Assembly: GCF_009831215.1 (NCBI RefSeq)
Contig: NZ_WUTW01000007.1
Location: forward strand, 62,001-126,000
DNA: 64,000 nucleotides
DNA from: Actinomadura rayongensis
GTDB taxonomy: Bacteria; Actinomycetota; Actinomycetes; Streptosporangiales; Streptosporangiaceae
Reading direction: 5' to 3'
In this document: piece by piece, positions 25,525 to 34,260 of the stretch
Position numbering within the stretch: position 1 is the stretch's first letter
How the letters are laid out: each line of letters opens with the position of its first letter
Notes under the pieces: generated by a model
The model's input: only the letters and a program-made list of their open reading frames with translations
Told to the model about the DNA's origin: nothing
Database searches by the model: none
Program-made: the position numbers and the translations under genes

Positions 25525-28116
25525 ATGAACACGGACGAGGAGTACAGGCGGGCTGTTCTTGAGCCCGCTCGGGCCGCCGGGGATCAGCCGCCGGAGGATC
25601 TGCGCGTCCGGTACATGTTGCGGGAGCCGTTGGAGCCCGCGGCGGTCGCGGCGGCGGTGAAGCAGGTCCGGCAGTGCTGGCGGCGGGCTCGTGGGCAGCT
25701 GAAGTACCGGCGGCTGGTGGACCGGCTGGAGGCCGAGCACCGGGAGCTGGCGGCGGTGTTCGCGGCGGCCGAGCGCGGCGACGTCCGGCCGCTGGCGGAG
25801 CGGCTGCGGGGCGGGCGGGAGCGCGACGAGCGGCGGCGCGAGGCCGTGCGGGCGCGGCTGGCGGACGCGGCGGGCGCGCTGCGGATGGTGACGCCGGCCG
25901 AGGTGGAGGCGATCGCGCGGGCGGCGGGCGTCCCGGCGGACGAGGGCCGCGCGTTGGCCGCCGTCGAGCGGATCGACGTCCGCGAGCCGGACCGGCTGCC
26001 GCCGACGGCGCCGTACGCGGCGTATCCGAAGGTGCGGGAGTCGCTGGACGTCCTCGGCCGCCGCCATCTGCCCGACTTCCTGTTCGGCGAGCGCCTGACC
26101 GGCCCGATGCGCGTGCTGGACGGGTTCGCGGCGGCGGGCGTGACGCTGGACGCGGCGGCGGTGGAGGCGGCGGTCGCGGCGTGGGCGCGGCGCAGCCGGG
26201 ACACGAGCACGACGCACGCCGGGACGATCCTGGCGGGCCTGCGCTCGGACGCCGACCCGTCCGAGCTCGTCCGCTACGACATCGTGGAGCGGTTGCGGGA
26301 GCGGGCGCGGCAGCGGGCGTCGGAGCGGGCGCTGCTGCGGTTCGCGATGGAAGACCTCGGGATCGAGCCGGGCGACGCGCGGCGGCTGGTGTTCGCGATC
26401 GTCCGGGAGTCGGGCGGGGGCGGCGGCGTCGCGGCGCGGCTGCGGGCGCTGCTGGACGCGGGCGAGGTCTACGCGGCGGCGGAGATGGCCGACGGCGGCC
26501 TGGACAACGACGCCCCGGACGAGGCGGCGGTGCTCGCGGCCGAGGCGCGCAGGCGCGTCGAGGCGGCGGTGCGGCTGCGCGAGCAGGCGGCGGCCGAGAC
26601 CGACCCCGACCGCGCGTGGCGGCTGCTGGCCGACGCGCTGCGCCTGGTCGGCGACCTGCCCGGCGCGGCCGAACTCCAGCGGCGGCTGCCGCCCGAGCCC
26701 GTCCCGGCGGTGCGCGCGGACGTGGACGTGACGGCGGGCGGCACGACGGTCCGGCTGTTCTTCGAGCCGTCGCCGTCCACGGCGGGCGACGTCCGGTACC
26801 ACGTGGTGCGGCGCCGCGACCGTCCACCGCGCGGCGCGGCCGACGGCGAACCGCTCGTCGGCGGCCGAGACGAACGCCCGCCGGTGAACGCCCCGCTGTA
26901 CTACGCGGTGACGGCCGTGCGCGGCGAGGCGGCGTCGGCGCCGGTGGTGACCGGCCCGGTGGTCGTCCGCCCGGAACCGGCGGACGTGGCGGTGGCGGCG
27001 GGCGACGGCGTCGTGACGGGCCGGTGGCGGCTGCCCGCCGAGGCCGCCGGGGTACGGGTGACGCGCGACGGCCACCGCGTGCCCGCGACGCGCGACGGGT
27101 TCTCCGAGATCGTCCCGAACGAGGCGACGCACCACTACCTGATCGCGGCCGTCTACCTGGACGCCGACGGACGCGAGGTCGTGACGCCGGGCGTCCGGCG
27201 GTCCGCCGCGCCGAGCGCGCCGCCCGACCCGGTGTTCGAGCTGGCCGCCGCCCCGGACCCGGCCGACCCGGACGCCCTGTTCGTCCGGTTCGACCCGCCG
27301 GGGCACGGGACGGTCGAGCTGGTCCTGACGCACGAGCCGCCGCCGTGGCCGCGCAGCGCGCTGCTCCCGGTGGCGGAGCTGCGCGGCGTCGTGCGGCGGC
27401 TGCCGTCGGATCCGGCGCCGGGCGGGCTGCGGGTGCGGCCGGGCTCGGCGGGCTGGATCATGGCGGTGACGGTGGCGGGCGGGTTCGCGGCCATCGGAGC
27501 GCACCACCGGCACGTCCACCTGCCCCCGCCGGGACGCGTGGTCGCCGACCGGCGCGGCGGGCACGTCCATCTCGGGTTCGACTGGCCGGGCGACGCCGCC
27601 GAGGTCGAGGTGGCGTTCCGGGTGGGGCGCAGCGGCGACGGCCGTCCGGTGACGAGGCGGGCGGTGACCCGCGCGGCCTACGACACGCAGGGCGGGCTCC
27701 GGCTGCCGGTGCCCGAGGACGAGCCGGTGGAGGTGACGGTCGCGGCGGTCGGGACGGCCGGGGACGGGCGGCTGACGGGCCCGGCGGTGTCGGCGCGGGT
27801 GGCGGCGCGGACGGTCGTCGCCTACGAGCTGGTGCGCGGCGGCCCGCCGTGGCGCCGGTCGCTGACGGTCCGGCTCAGCGCGGGACGGGCCGCGCGGATC
27901 GGCCGGCTGGAGCTGGTGCTGCGCGAGGGACGGGTGATGCCGCACCGCGCGGGCGACGGGGAGACGGTCCAGGTGTGGGAGTCGGTGCCGGTGCCGGGCG
28001 AGGTGACGGTCGATCTCCCGCGTGTCGCGGGGCCCTACTGGCTGCGGTGCTTCGCCGATGATGATGTGATCGAACTCGGCGACCCCCCCGTCCGCTCCCT
28101 CCGGGTCGCCAAGTAG
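25525..28116 (+). CDS. Large helical plus beta-sandwich (FN3-like) protein of the GTPase system
   Basis: An 863-aa protein whose family I do not recognise by name. Residues ~1-390 are Arg/Ala/Glu-rich and almost wholly helical, with tetratricopeptide-like stretches (DPDRAWRLLADALRLVGDLPGAAELQRRL near 370). Residues ~400-863 contain several beta-sandwich repeats of fibronectin type III character (LYYAVTAVRGEAASAPVVTGP, HHYLIAAVYLDADGREVVTPG and similar), each ending in a Tyr-x-Val/Ala strand. No signal peptide, membrane segment, zinc site or nucleotide motif is seen. Position between the Hsp70 gene and the zinc-ribbon GTPase, nine bases from the latter, suggests a scaffold or client-binding component. 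ATG with GGAGCGAGG upstream. Confidence 0.85.
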   Translation: MNTDEEYRRAVLEPARAAGDQPPEDLRVRYMLREPLEPAAVAAAVKQVRQCWRRARGQLKYRRLVDRLEAEHRELAAVFAAAERGDVRPLAERLRGGRERDERRREAVRARLADAAGALRMVTPAEVEAIARAAGVPADEGRALAAVERIDVREPDRLPPTAPYAAYPKVRESLDVLGRRHLPDFLFGERLTGPMRVLDGFAAAGVTLDAAAVEAAVAAWARRSRDTSTTHAGTILAGLRSDADPSELVRYDIVERLRERARQRASERALLRFAMEDLGIEPGDARRLVFAIVRESGGGGGVAARLRALLDAGEVYAAAEMADGGLDNDAPDEAAVLAAEARRRVEAAVRLREQAAAETDPDRAWRLLADALRLVGDLPGAAELQRRLPPEPVPAVRADVDVTAGGTTVRLFFEPSPSTAGDVRYHVVRRRDRPPRGAADGEPLVGGRDERPPVNAPLYYAVTAVRGEAASAPVVTGPVVVRPEPADVAVAAGDGVVTGRWRLPAEAAGVRVTRDGHRVPATRDGFSEIVPNEATHHYLIAAVYLDADGREVVTPGVRRSAAPSAPPDPVFELAAAPDPADPDALFVRFDPPGHGTVELVLTHEPPPWPRSALLPVAELRGVVRRLPSDPAPGGLRVRPGSAGWIMAVTVAGGFAAIGAHHRHVHLPPPGRVVADRRGGHVHLGFDWPGDAAEVEVAFRVGRSGDGRPVTRRAVTRAAYDTQGGLRLPVPEDEPVEVTVAAVGTAGDGRLTGPAVSARVAARTVVAYELVRGGPPWRRSLTVRLSAGRAARIGRLELVLREGRVMPHRAGDGETVQVWESVPVPGEVTVDLPRVAGPYWLRCFADDDVIELGDPPVRSLRVAK

Positions 28117-28125
28117 GAGGTCCCC

Positions 28126-29361
28126 GTGTCCCGTTCGCCGCTCGCGCCCCGGGTGAGCCTGCCGAAGGTCCCGTCCCGGCAGGCCGTCACCTGCCCGTAC
28201 TGCTTCGCCGTGACGTCCGCGCACCGGATCCCGTTCCGGTGCCGGGGGCAGGCGGGCCGCCGGGCGGGCTGCGCGCCGGTGCTGGACGAGCGGCTGGCGG
28301 CCTACACCGGGTCGGCGGCGGGCGCGTCGCTGCCGCCGGTGTTCGCCGCGCCGGGCCGGGGCGGCCGGGCGGACTGCCCGGCGTGCGGGCAGCCGACGGG
28401 CAGCCGGGTGTGCGGCGAGTGCCACAATCCGCTGCCGTCGGCGTACTGCGAGGCGCCGGGCCGGATCGTGGCGCTGGTCGGCGCGAAGAACGCGGGCAAG
28501 AGCACCTACATCGCGGTGCTGCTGCACGAGCTGATGAACCGGGTCGGGACGGAGCTGGACGCGTCCCTGGTCGCCTGCGACGACCGGACGATCGAGCGCT
28601 ACAAGCGGGACTTCGCGCGTCCGCTGCTGGAGGAGCGCCGCCTGCTGCCGACGACGGCGTCCGCCGCGACGTCGCCGCGCGAGCCGCTCGTCTACCTGCT
28701 GACGCGGACGCGGCGCGGCCGGTTCGCGCGCGAGCGCACCGACTCGCTGGCGCTGGTGCTGTTCGACACGGCGGGCGAGGACCTGCGCAGCCGGGAGGTC
28801 CGCGACCTGCACCTGCGGTACCTGGAGGCGGCGGACGCGATCATCTTCCTGGTCGACCCGCTGGAGCTGCCGGGCGCGGGCTCGGCGCTCGCCGGGTCGC
28901 CGCCGCCGCCCGACGCCGATCCCGACGCCGAGCCGGTGAACATCATCGCGCGGGTGACCGAGGCGCTGCGGCTGCGGCGCGGGATGAAGCCGGGCGAGCG
29001 GCTGCCGGTGCCGGTCGCGGTGGCGCTCACCAAGATCGACGTTCTGGTGCCGGAGATGGCGCGGCAGTCGGCGCTGCACCGGACGCGGTCGGGCACGGGC
29101 GTGCTGGACCTGGACGACCGCGACGCCGTCCACGAGCAGGTCCGGTCGCTGCTGCACGAGTGGCAGGCCGGACGGCTGGAGACCTTCCTCGGGCAGCAGT
29201 ACGCCGACTTCGCGCTGTTCGGGCTGTCGGCGCTCGGCGGCGTGCCGGAGAACGGGCGGGTCGGGCCGGGCGGCGTCCGGCCGCATCGGGCCGAGGATCC
29301 GCTGTTGTGGCTGCTGTACCGGTTCGGCATGCTGGACGGGGTTCGAGGTCGGGGAGCGTGA
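28126..29361 (+). CDS. Zinc-ribbon P-loop GTPase, double-GTPase family candidate
   Basis: A 411-aa TRAFAC-like GTPase. The N-terminal ~110 residues carry cysteine pairs (CPYCF, then CPACGQ ... CGECHN) likely to form zinc ribbons. The G domain follows: G1 GAKNAGKST (~120-128), G3 DTAGED (~207), G4 TKID (~302). The arrangement matches bacterial GTPases that occur with GAP1-like proteins and a second membrane GTPase, named double-GTPases in Pfam. It starts at GTG behind a perfect AGGAGG and is followed five bases later by the GAP1-like gene. The expected role is nucleotide-dependent switching or assembly within the system. Confidence 0.9.
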   Translation: MSRSPLAPRVSLPKVPSRQAVTCPYCFAVTSAHRIPFRCRGQAGRRAGCAPVLDERLAAYTGSAAGASLPPVFAAPGRGGRADCPACGQPTGSRVCGECHNPLPSAYCEAPGRIVALVGAKNAGKSTYIAVLLHELMNRVGTELDASLVACDDRTIERYKRDFARPLLEERRLLPTTASAATSPREPLVYLLTRTRRGRFARERTDSLALVLFDTAGEDLRSREVRDLHLRYLEAADAIIFLVDPLELPGAGSALAGSPPPPDADPDAEPVNIIARVTEALRLRRGMKPGERLPVPVAVALTKIDVLVPEMARQSALHRTRSGTGVLDLDDRDAVHEQVRSLLHEWQAGRLETFLGQQYADFALFGLSALGGVPENGRVGPGGVRPHRAEDPLLWLLYRFGMLDGVRGRGA

Positions 29362-29366
29362 CCTGA

Positions 29367-31742
29367 GTGGCCTGGCAGATGCACTACACGTCCGCGCGGA
29401 ACGGGCCGACCGGCCGGTCGGGGTTCCAGTTCACGGCGGAGACGCCGGGCCTTCCCGACCGGGTGCGCGCGGCGGTGGCGCCCTTCCTGGCCTACCGTCC
29501 GCCGCCCGCCGCGCCGCTGTCGCCGGGGCCCGGCGAGCTGGCGGCGTTCCCGGTCGCGCTGCTGTACGACCGGGTGGACGGCCGTCCGCTGCTGGCCCGC
29601 TCCCGCTACCTCGGGCAGGACTACTCGGGCCGGTACGGCAACTTCTTCGCGCACGCGGTCGTCGCCGAGCCGGACGAGCTGGAGGGCCTGCGCCCCGCCG
29701 AGCTGTGGGACGCGCCGCTGTGGCGGGCCGGCCCGACGGCGCTCGGCGCGCTGCCCGAGGTCCCCGACCTGGCGCCGGACGCGGCGTTCGCGCCGGACGC
29801 GCTCGCCGAGTGGCTGCGCGGCCAGCCGGACCTGCTCGCGCCGCTGGTGGACGCGGTGGTGACCGTCCTCGGGCGCGGCCACGGCCGGGTGGTCCTGGTC
29901 GCGGCGGACGTGGAATTGATCGCCCGGTGGATCGCGGTCGTGTCGTACTCGCTGCCGGTCGCGGCGGCCGAGCGGCTGACGTTCGTCACCTACAGCGCCG
30001 ACCCCGACGGCGCGGGCCAGCGCGTCGTCGGGACGACCCCGGACGCGTGGGCCGCCGCGCAGTACCAGGGCGGCCCGGCGTTCGCGCTCGGCGACCCGCC
30101 CCCGCCGCACCGGCCGGTGAGCCGGTTCGCGCGGACGGTCGCGGCGTGCTGGCGGGCGGGCGACTTCGCGGCCCTGGACGCGCTCGGCGAGCTGGCCCTG
30201 CTGGACGGCGCCGACCCGCCGGGGCCGCGCGCCCTGGAGCGCGCGGCGGCGCTGCTCGCGCTGTGCCGGGGCGAGGCGCGGGTGACGCCGGACGAAGAGG
30301 CGGGCGCGGCGGCGCTGCTGGCCCGGTCCGGCCGGGACCTGCCCGAATGGGTCTGGCGGGACCTCGTGCCGGGCGTCCCGTCGATGGGCGTGGACCTCGC
30401 GGTCGCCGTCGAGGACCGGGCGCGCGCTGCGGGCGCGGTCGACGTGGCGGGGCAGTGCGCGCTGCGGGCCGTGACGGCGGCGCTGGACGACCCGTCCACG
30501 CGGGACCGGCTGCCGCGCCGCGCGCTGCCGCTCGTGCTGCGCCCGGCGCTGGAGCCCGCCGTGACGTCCGCGCTGGCGGCGGCCGAGGAGCTGACCGACG
30601 TCGCGCACATCGCCGGGATCGCGGCGGCGGCGGGCGCGCCCGCGCGGCCGGGCGAGGTCCGGGCGGCGGCGCAGGGCCGGGCGCGGGTCGGCGCGGCGGA
30701 CGTCCCGGCGGCCCTCGCGGCGTGCCCGGACGCGGCGCGCGGCGCGCTGCTGGCCGGGGTCGTCACGGGCCTCGCGGCGGCGGACGCGCGGACCCGCGCC
30801 GCCGTCCTCGGCGACCGGGCGTGCGACCTGCTGCACGACGCGGCGCGCGACGACCCGGATCTGTGGCCGTCCGCGCCGGAGGTGGCGCTCGCGGTGCTGG
30901 ACTCGGTCGGCCGCCGCCGCCCGCTGCACCGCGTGGCCGTCACCGCCGACCTGCTCTCCCTCGCCGACGTCGAGTCTGTGCTTCCCCGACCAACCGCTCT
31001 CCCCCGACCAACCGACCCCGACCGACCTCCCGGCCCCGACCGACCTCCCGTCGATGCCGTCCTGGAGCGGTTGTGGGCGGCGGCGCCGCAGCCCGGCGAG
31101 TGCCTGGAGCTGCTGGAGTCGCACGCCGCCGCGTTCGGGGAGCGGCCGGTGCTCGCGGAGCTGCCGTCCCGGACGTTCGCGCGCGCCCTCGGCGACGCCG
31201 ACATCGGCGTGGAGGTGCTGCGGCTCGCCGCCCGCGTCCGCTCCGCGCCGCCCGGCCCGGACGCGGACCGGGACGCGGCGGCCGTCCAGGCGTGCGCGAC
31301 GGCGATCGGCGCGGAGCGCCCGGACGCCGCCGCCGAGGCCCTGGCCGCGCTCGCCGACCGCGGCGCGGGCCCGCTCGCCGAGCCCGCGTTCGGCGTCGCC
31401 GCCGGCCGCCTCGCCCGCCGCGACCCGGTGTTCCGCGCGGCGCTGCTCGCGGCGGCGCCCGCCCGGCTGCGCGCCCGGCTCGGCGCCCGCTGGACCGGCG
31501 CCCTGCCCGGCCGGGGCGGCGACCCGGCCGTCCGGCACGAACTGATCGAGACGGTCCTGCGGATGCGGGCGCTCGGCGCGGCGGACCCGGCGCTGGAGAC
31601 CTGGGCGCGGACGGCGGTGACGCGCTGGTTCGCGGGCCGCAGGCTGGAGGCCCACTTCGGCGGCGACCCGGCCCTGCGCTCCGCCCTGCGCGACCTCGCC
31701 GCCGAGGCGCGCACCGGGAACCGAGGACGGCAGGGCGCATGA
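29367..31742 (+). CDS. GTPase-associated protein 1 (GAP1)-like protein
   Basis: A 791-aa protein opening with a GAP1-N2-like domain (residues ~1-145: MHYTSARNG, GFQFTAETPG, then SGRYGNFFAHAVV), followed by a long alpha-helical, Ala/Arg-rich middle and C-terminal region (~250-791). In predicted bacterial conflict systems such proteins always sit beside double-GTPases; the biochemical activity is unknown to me. Residues ~530-560 form a low-complexity Pro-Arg-Thr-Asp stretch arising from short tandem repeats at about 30978-31048. GTG start; its stop overlaps the next gene by ATGA. Confidence 0.88.
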   Translation: MAWQMHYTSARNGPTGRSGFQFTAETPGLPDRVRAAVAPFLAYRPPPAAPLSPGPGELAAFPVALLYDRVDGRPLLARSRYLGQDYSGRYGNFFAHAVVAEPDELEGLRPAELWDAPLWRAGPTALGALPEVPDLAPDAAFAPDALAEWLRGQPDLLAPLVDAVVTVLGRGHGRVVLVAADVELIARWIAVVSYSLPVAAAERLTFVTYSADPDGAGQRVVGTTPDAWAAAQYQGGPAFALGDPPPPHRPVSRFARTVAACWRAGDFAALDALGELALLDGADPPGPRALERAAALLALCRGEARVTPDEEAGAAALLARSGRDLPEWVWRDLVPGVPSMGVDLAVAVEDRARAAGAVDVAGQCALRAVTAALDDPSTRDRLPRRALPLVLRPALEPAVTSALAAAEELTDVAHIAGIAAAAGAPARPGEVRAAAQGRARVGAADVPAALAACPDAARGALLAGVVTGLAAADARTRAAVLGDRACDLLHDAARDDPDLWPSAPEVALAVLDSVGRRRPLHRVAVTADLLSLADVESVLPRPTALPRPTDPDRPPGPDRPPVDAVLERLWAAAPQPGECLELLESHAAAFGERPVLAELPSRTFARALGDADIGVEVLRLAARVRSAPPGPDADRDAAAVQACATAIGAERPDAAAEALAALADRGAGPLAEPAFGVAAGRLARRDPVFRAALLAAAPARLRARLGARWTGALPGRGGDPAVRHELIETVLRMRALGAADPALETWARTAVTRWFAGRRLEAHFGGDPALRSALRDLAAEARTGNRGRQGA

Positions 31743-33478
31743 ATCCGGTGATGGTCGCGGTGCTGGCGGCGGCGTGGGTCGCCGCGATGCTGGTCGGGTT
31801 CGGGGTGGTCTTCCCGGTGCTGTTCCCGCTGACGCTCGTCGTCGCGGGGCTCGGCGCGGCGGCGCTGTCGTATCTCCAGGCCTGCCGGGCGCTGACGCCG
31901 TCGTCGCGGTCGGGGCCGTCGCCGGTGCCCGCCCCGGAGGTCTCCTACCGGCACTACCTGCTCGGGCAGGTCTGGCGCGACTGGTGGGCCATCGCGCGCG
32001 AGGTCGGGCCGCGCGTGTGGACGCTGGCCCGGGACGTCGTCCTCCGGCTGACGGAGGTGCTGCTCGGCGGCCCGTGGGGATGGTTCGCGTTCCCGGTGTG
32101 GCTGGCGCTGTGCGCGGGGATCGTCGTCGCGGCCGTGCCCGCCGCCGTCCTCGCGCTCGCGCTGACCGCGCTGTACGGGGTCGTCGCGGCGGTCGGGCTC
32201 GCGGGCTGGCTGGCGTGCGCGGTGGTGCTCGCCGCCGTGGAGCGCGTGTTCACCGCCTACGGCCGCATCCTCCAGACGTGCCCGCACCCGTTCTGCTACG
32301 AGCGCATCGGCCTGCCGGTGTACGCGTGCCCGGGGTGCGGGGCGCGGCACGCGCGGCTCGTCCCCGGCCCGGCGGGCGCGTTCCGGCACGTCTGCCGGTG
32401 CGGGACGCGGCTGCCGACGACCGTCCTGCTCGGCCGGTTCCGGCTCGCCGCGTACTGCCCGCACTGCTCGGGACGGCTCCCGCCGCGCATCGGCCGCGTC
32501 CGGGTCGAGCCGCTGCCGTTCGTCGGCGGCCCCGGCGCGGGCAAGACGACGTTCATGATGCTCGGCATCCGCGCCCTGCACGCGCGGGCGCGGGCCGTCG
32601 ACGGACGGGTCGCGTTCGTCGAGGGACGGCACGCCGAGGCGTACGCGGCGACGGTCCGCGCGTTCCGCTCCGGGGGCCGTCCGCCCAAGACCGGCCCGGA
32701 CCTGCCGCTCGCGACGATGCTGGACGTGGAGCTGCCCGCCGGACGGCGCGGCAAGCCCGCCCGCCGCATCCTCTATCTGTTCGACCCGGCGGGCGAGCAT
32801 TTCGCCGGGTCGACCGAGGTGGAGTCGCTGCGCTACCTCGACCACGGCGAGACGCTGCTGTTCATCGTGGACCCGTTCGCGCTGCCGCAGGTGAACCGGT
32901 CGCTGACGGCCGTCGAGCGGGCGCGGGTGGAGGCGGCGGCGGGGCCGTCCGGCGAGGACCCGGCCGACACGCTCCAGCGGGTGCTGAACGAGCTGCGGTC
33001 GCGGCCGGACCGGGGACGGCAGAAGCGCGTCGCGGTCGTCATCACCAAGACGGACCTGCTGCTCACCACCGAGATCGGCAAGAAGCTGTACGAGGACCCG
33101 GACCTGCGCGGCTGGCTGCGCGCGGTCGGGCTCGGCAACATCGTGCGGGCGCTGGACCACGTGGCGGCCGACGTCCGGTACTTCGGGTCGGGTCTCGCGA
33201 CGGACCCGTCCTACATCGCGGACCTGCTCGGCTGGGCGGCGGGCCTGTCCCCCGCCGAGCCGTCGGACGCCCCGGCGTCCCCGGACCCGGCCGACGAGAT
33301 CCCCGGCACCGCCCCGCTGCGCGCTCCGTGGCCGGTGCGGGGCCGGGACGCGGCGCTCGTCCCGGCGGGCTACCAGGTCGGCCGGTGGACCGTGCTGGCG
33401 GGCATGTCGGCGCTGACCGTCCTCGCCATCGCCGTCTCGGCGGCGGAGGTGACGGCCCGGCTGGCACACTGGCCCTGA
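31739..33478 (+). CDS. Membrane-anchored zinc-ribbon GTPase (double-GTPase 2 type)
   Basis: A 579-aa protein. Hydrophobic segments lie at ~4-45 and ~115-170 (two to three membrane helices). Next comes a zinc region with paired cysteines (CPHPFC, CPGCG, CRCG, CPHCSG, ~180-245). The GTPase core follows: G1 GGPGAGKTTFM (~262), DPAGEH switch (~348) and G4 TKTD (~438). A final membrane helix lies near the C-terminus (~555-575). This fits the second partner of a double-GTPase pair, held at the membrane. It overlaps the GAP1-like stop by 4 bp, so GTPase and GAP1 are made together. It is the last gene of the block. Confidence 0.9.
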   Translation: MNPVMVAVLAAAWVAAMLVGFGVVFPVLFPLTLVVAGLGAAALSYLQACRALTPSSRSGPSPVPAPEVSYRHYLLGQVWRDWWAIAREVGPRVWTLARDVVLRLTEVLLGGPWGWFAFPVWLALCAGIVVAAVPAAVLALALTALYGVVAAVGLAGWLACAVVLAAVERVFTAYGRILQTCPHPFCYERIGLPVYACPGCGARHARLVPGPAGAFRHVCRCGTRLPTTVLLGRFRLAAYCPHCSGRLPPRIGRVRVEPLPFVGGPGAGKTTFMMLGIRALHARARAVDGRVAFVEGRHAEAYAATVRAFRSGGRPPKTGPDLPLATMLDVELPAGRRGKPARRILYLFDPAGEHFAGSTEVESLRYLDHGETLLFIVDPFALPQVNRSLTAVERARVEAAAGPSGEDPADTLQRVLNELRSRPDRGRQKRVAVVITKTDLLLTTEIGKKLYEDPDLRGWLRAVGLGNIVRALDHVAADVRYFGSGLATDPSYIADLLGWAAGLSPAEPSDAPASPDPADEIPGTAPLRAPWPVRGRDAALVPAGYQVGRWTVLAGMSALTVLAIAVSAAEVTARLAHWP

Positions 33479-33582
33479 CCGGTTGTGTGACGTATGCCAC
33501 TTCCTGACGCGGCAGATAACGGAGCGTCCTACGGTTGCACCAGCCGGAGCCGCTTTCGATCCGCCGACAGGAAGGCCCGACC

Positions 33583-34188
33583 ATGACGACCGCCACCGAC
33601 CTCCTCGCGCTGGACGCCGCCGCGCAGGACCTGCTGTTCCGCACGGCCCGCACCGCGAACACCTTCACCGACGAACCGGTCACCGACGAGCAGCTCCGCG
33701 CCGTCCTGGACCTGGTGAAGTGGGGGCCGACGGCGATGAACGCCCAGCCGCTGCGGATCGTCGCCGTCCGGAGCCCGGAGGCGAAGGAGCGGCTCGTCGC
33801 GCAGATGGCCGACGGCAACAAGGCCAAGACGGCCGCCGCGCCGCTGACGCTGATCGTCACCGCCGACGCCGCGTTCCACGAGCACCTGCCCGTCATCTTC
33901 CCGATCAAGGAGGGGGCGCGCGACGCACTGGAGGCGAACCCGGGACGTCCGGCGATGGCCCGGTTCAACGCCGCGATCCAGCTCGGCTACCTGATCGTCG
34001 GGATCCGCGCGGCGGGCCTCGCGGCGGGGCCGATGGGCGGGTTCGACGCCGAGGGCGTCAAGCGCGAGTTCCTCGCCGACACCGACCAGGACCCGATCGC
34101 GGTCGTCAACGTCGGACGGCCCGGACCGGACGCCTGGTACGACCGCCTGCCCCGCCTGGAGCACGACCAGGTCGTCACGACCGTCTGA
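33583..34188 (+). CDS. Nitroreductase-family protein, RutE/malonic semialdehyde reductase type
   Basis: A 201-aa flavin-dependent nitroreductase-like protein of the short RutE/HadB branch. Family signs are RTANTFTDEPV and the FMN-binding KWGPTAMNAQPLRIV (~residues 46-60), with AIQLGYLIVGIRAAGL as the dimer helix. RutE converts malonic semialdehyde to 3-hydroxypropionate, but no other pyrimidine-degradation gene is nearby, so the substrate is open. Start ATG behind AGGAAGG; a longer in-frame ATG upstream is not supported. The downstream exporter gene may share its transcript. Confidence 0.87.
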   Translation: MTTATDLLALDAAAQDLLFRTARTANTFTDEPVTDEQLRAVLDLVKWGPTAMNAQPLRIVAVRSPEAKERLVAQMADGNKAKTAAAPLTLIVTADAAFHEHLPVIFPIKEGARDALEANPGRPAMARFNAAIQLGYLIVGIRAAGLAAGPMGGFDAEGVKREFLADTDQDPIAVVNVGRPGPDAWYDRLPRLEHDQVVTTV

Positions 34189-34260
34189 CCCCTTCCCCGC
34201 CGCGCCGCCGCGCCCGTGCCCCTGGTCGTGCGGCGGCGCGGCCGTGCCGACCGGAGCCGC

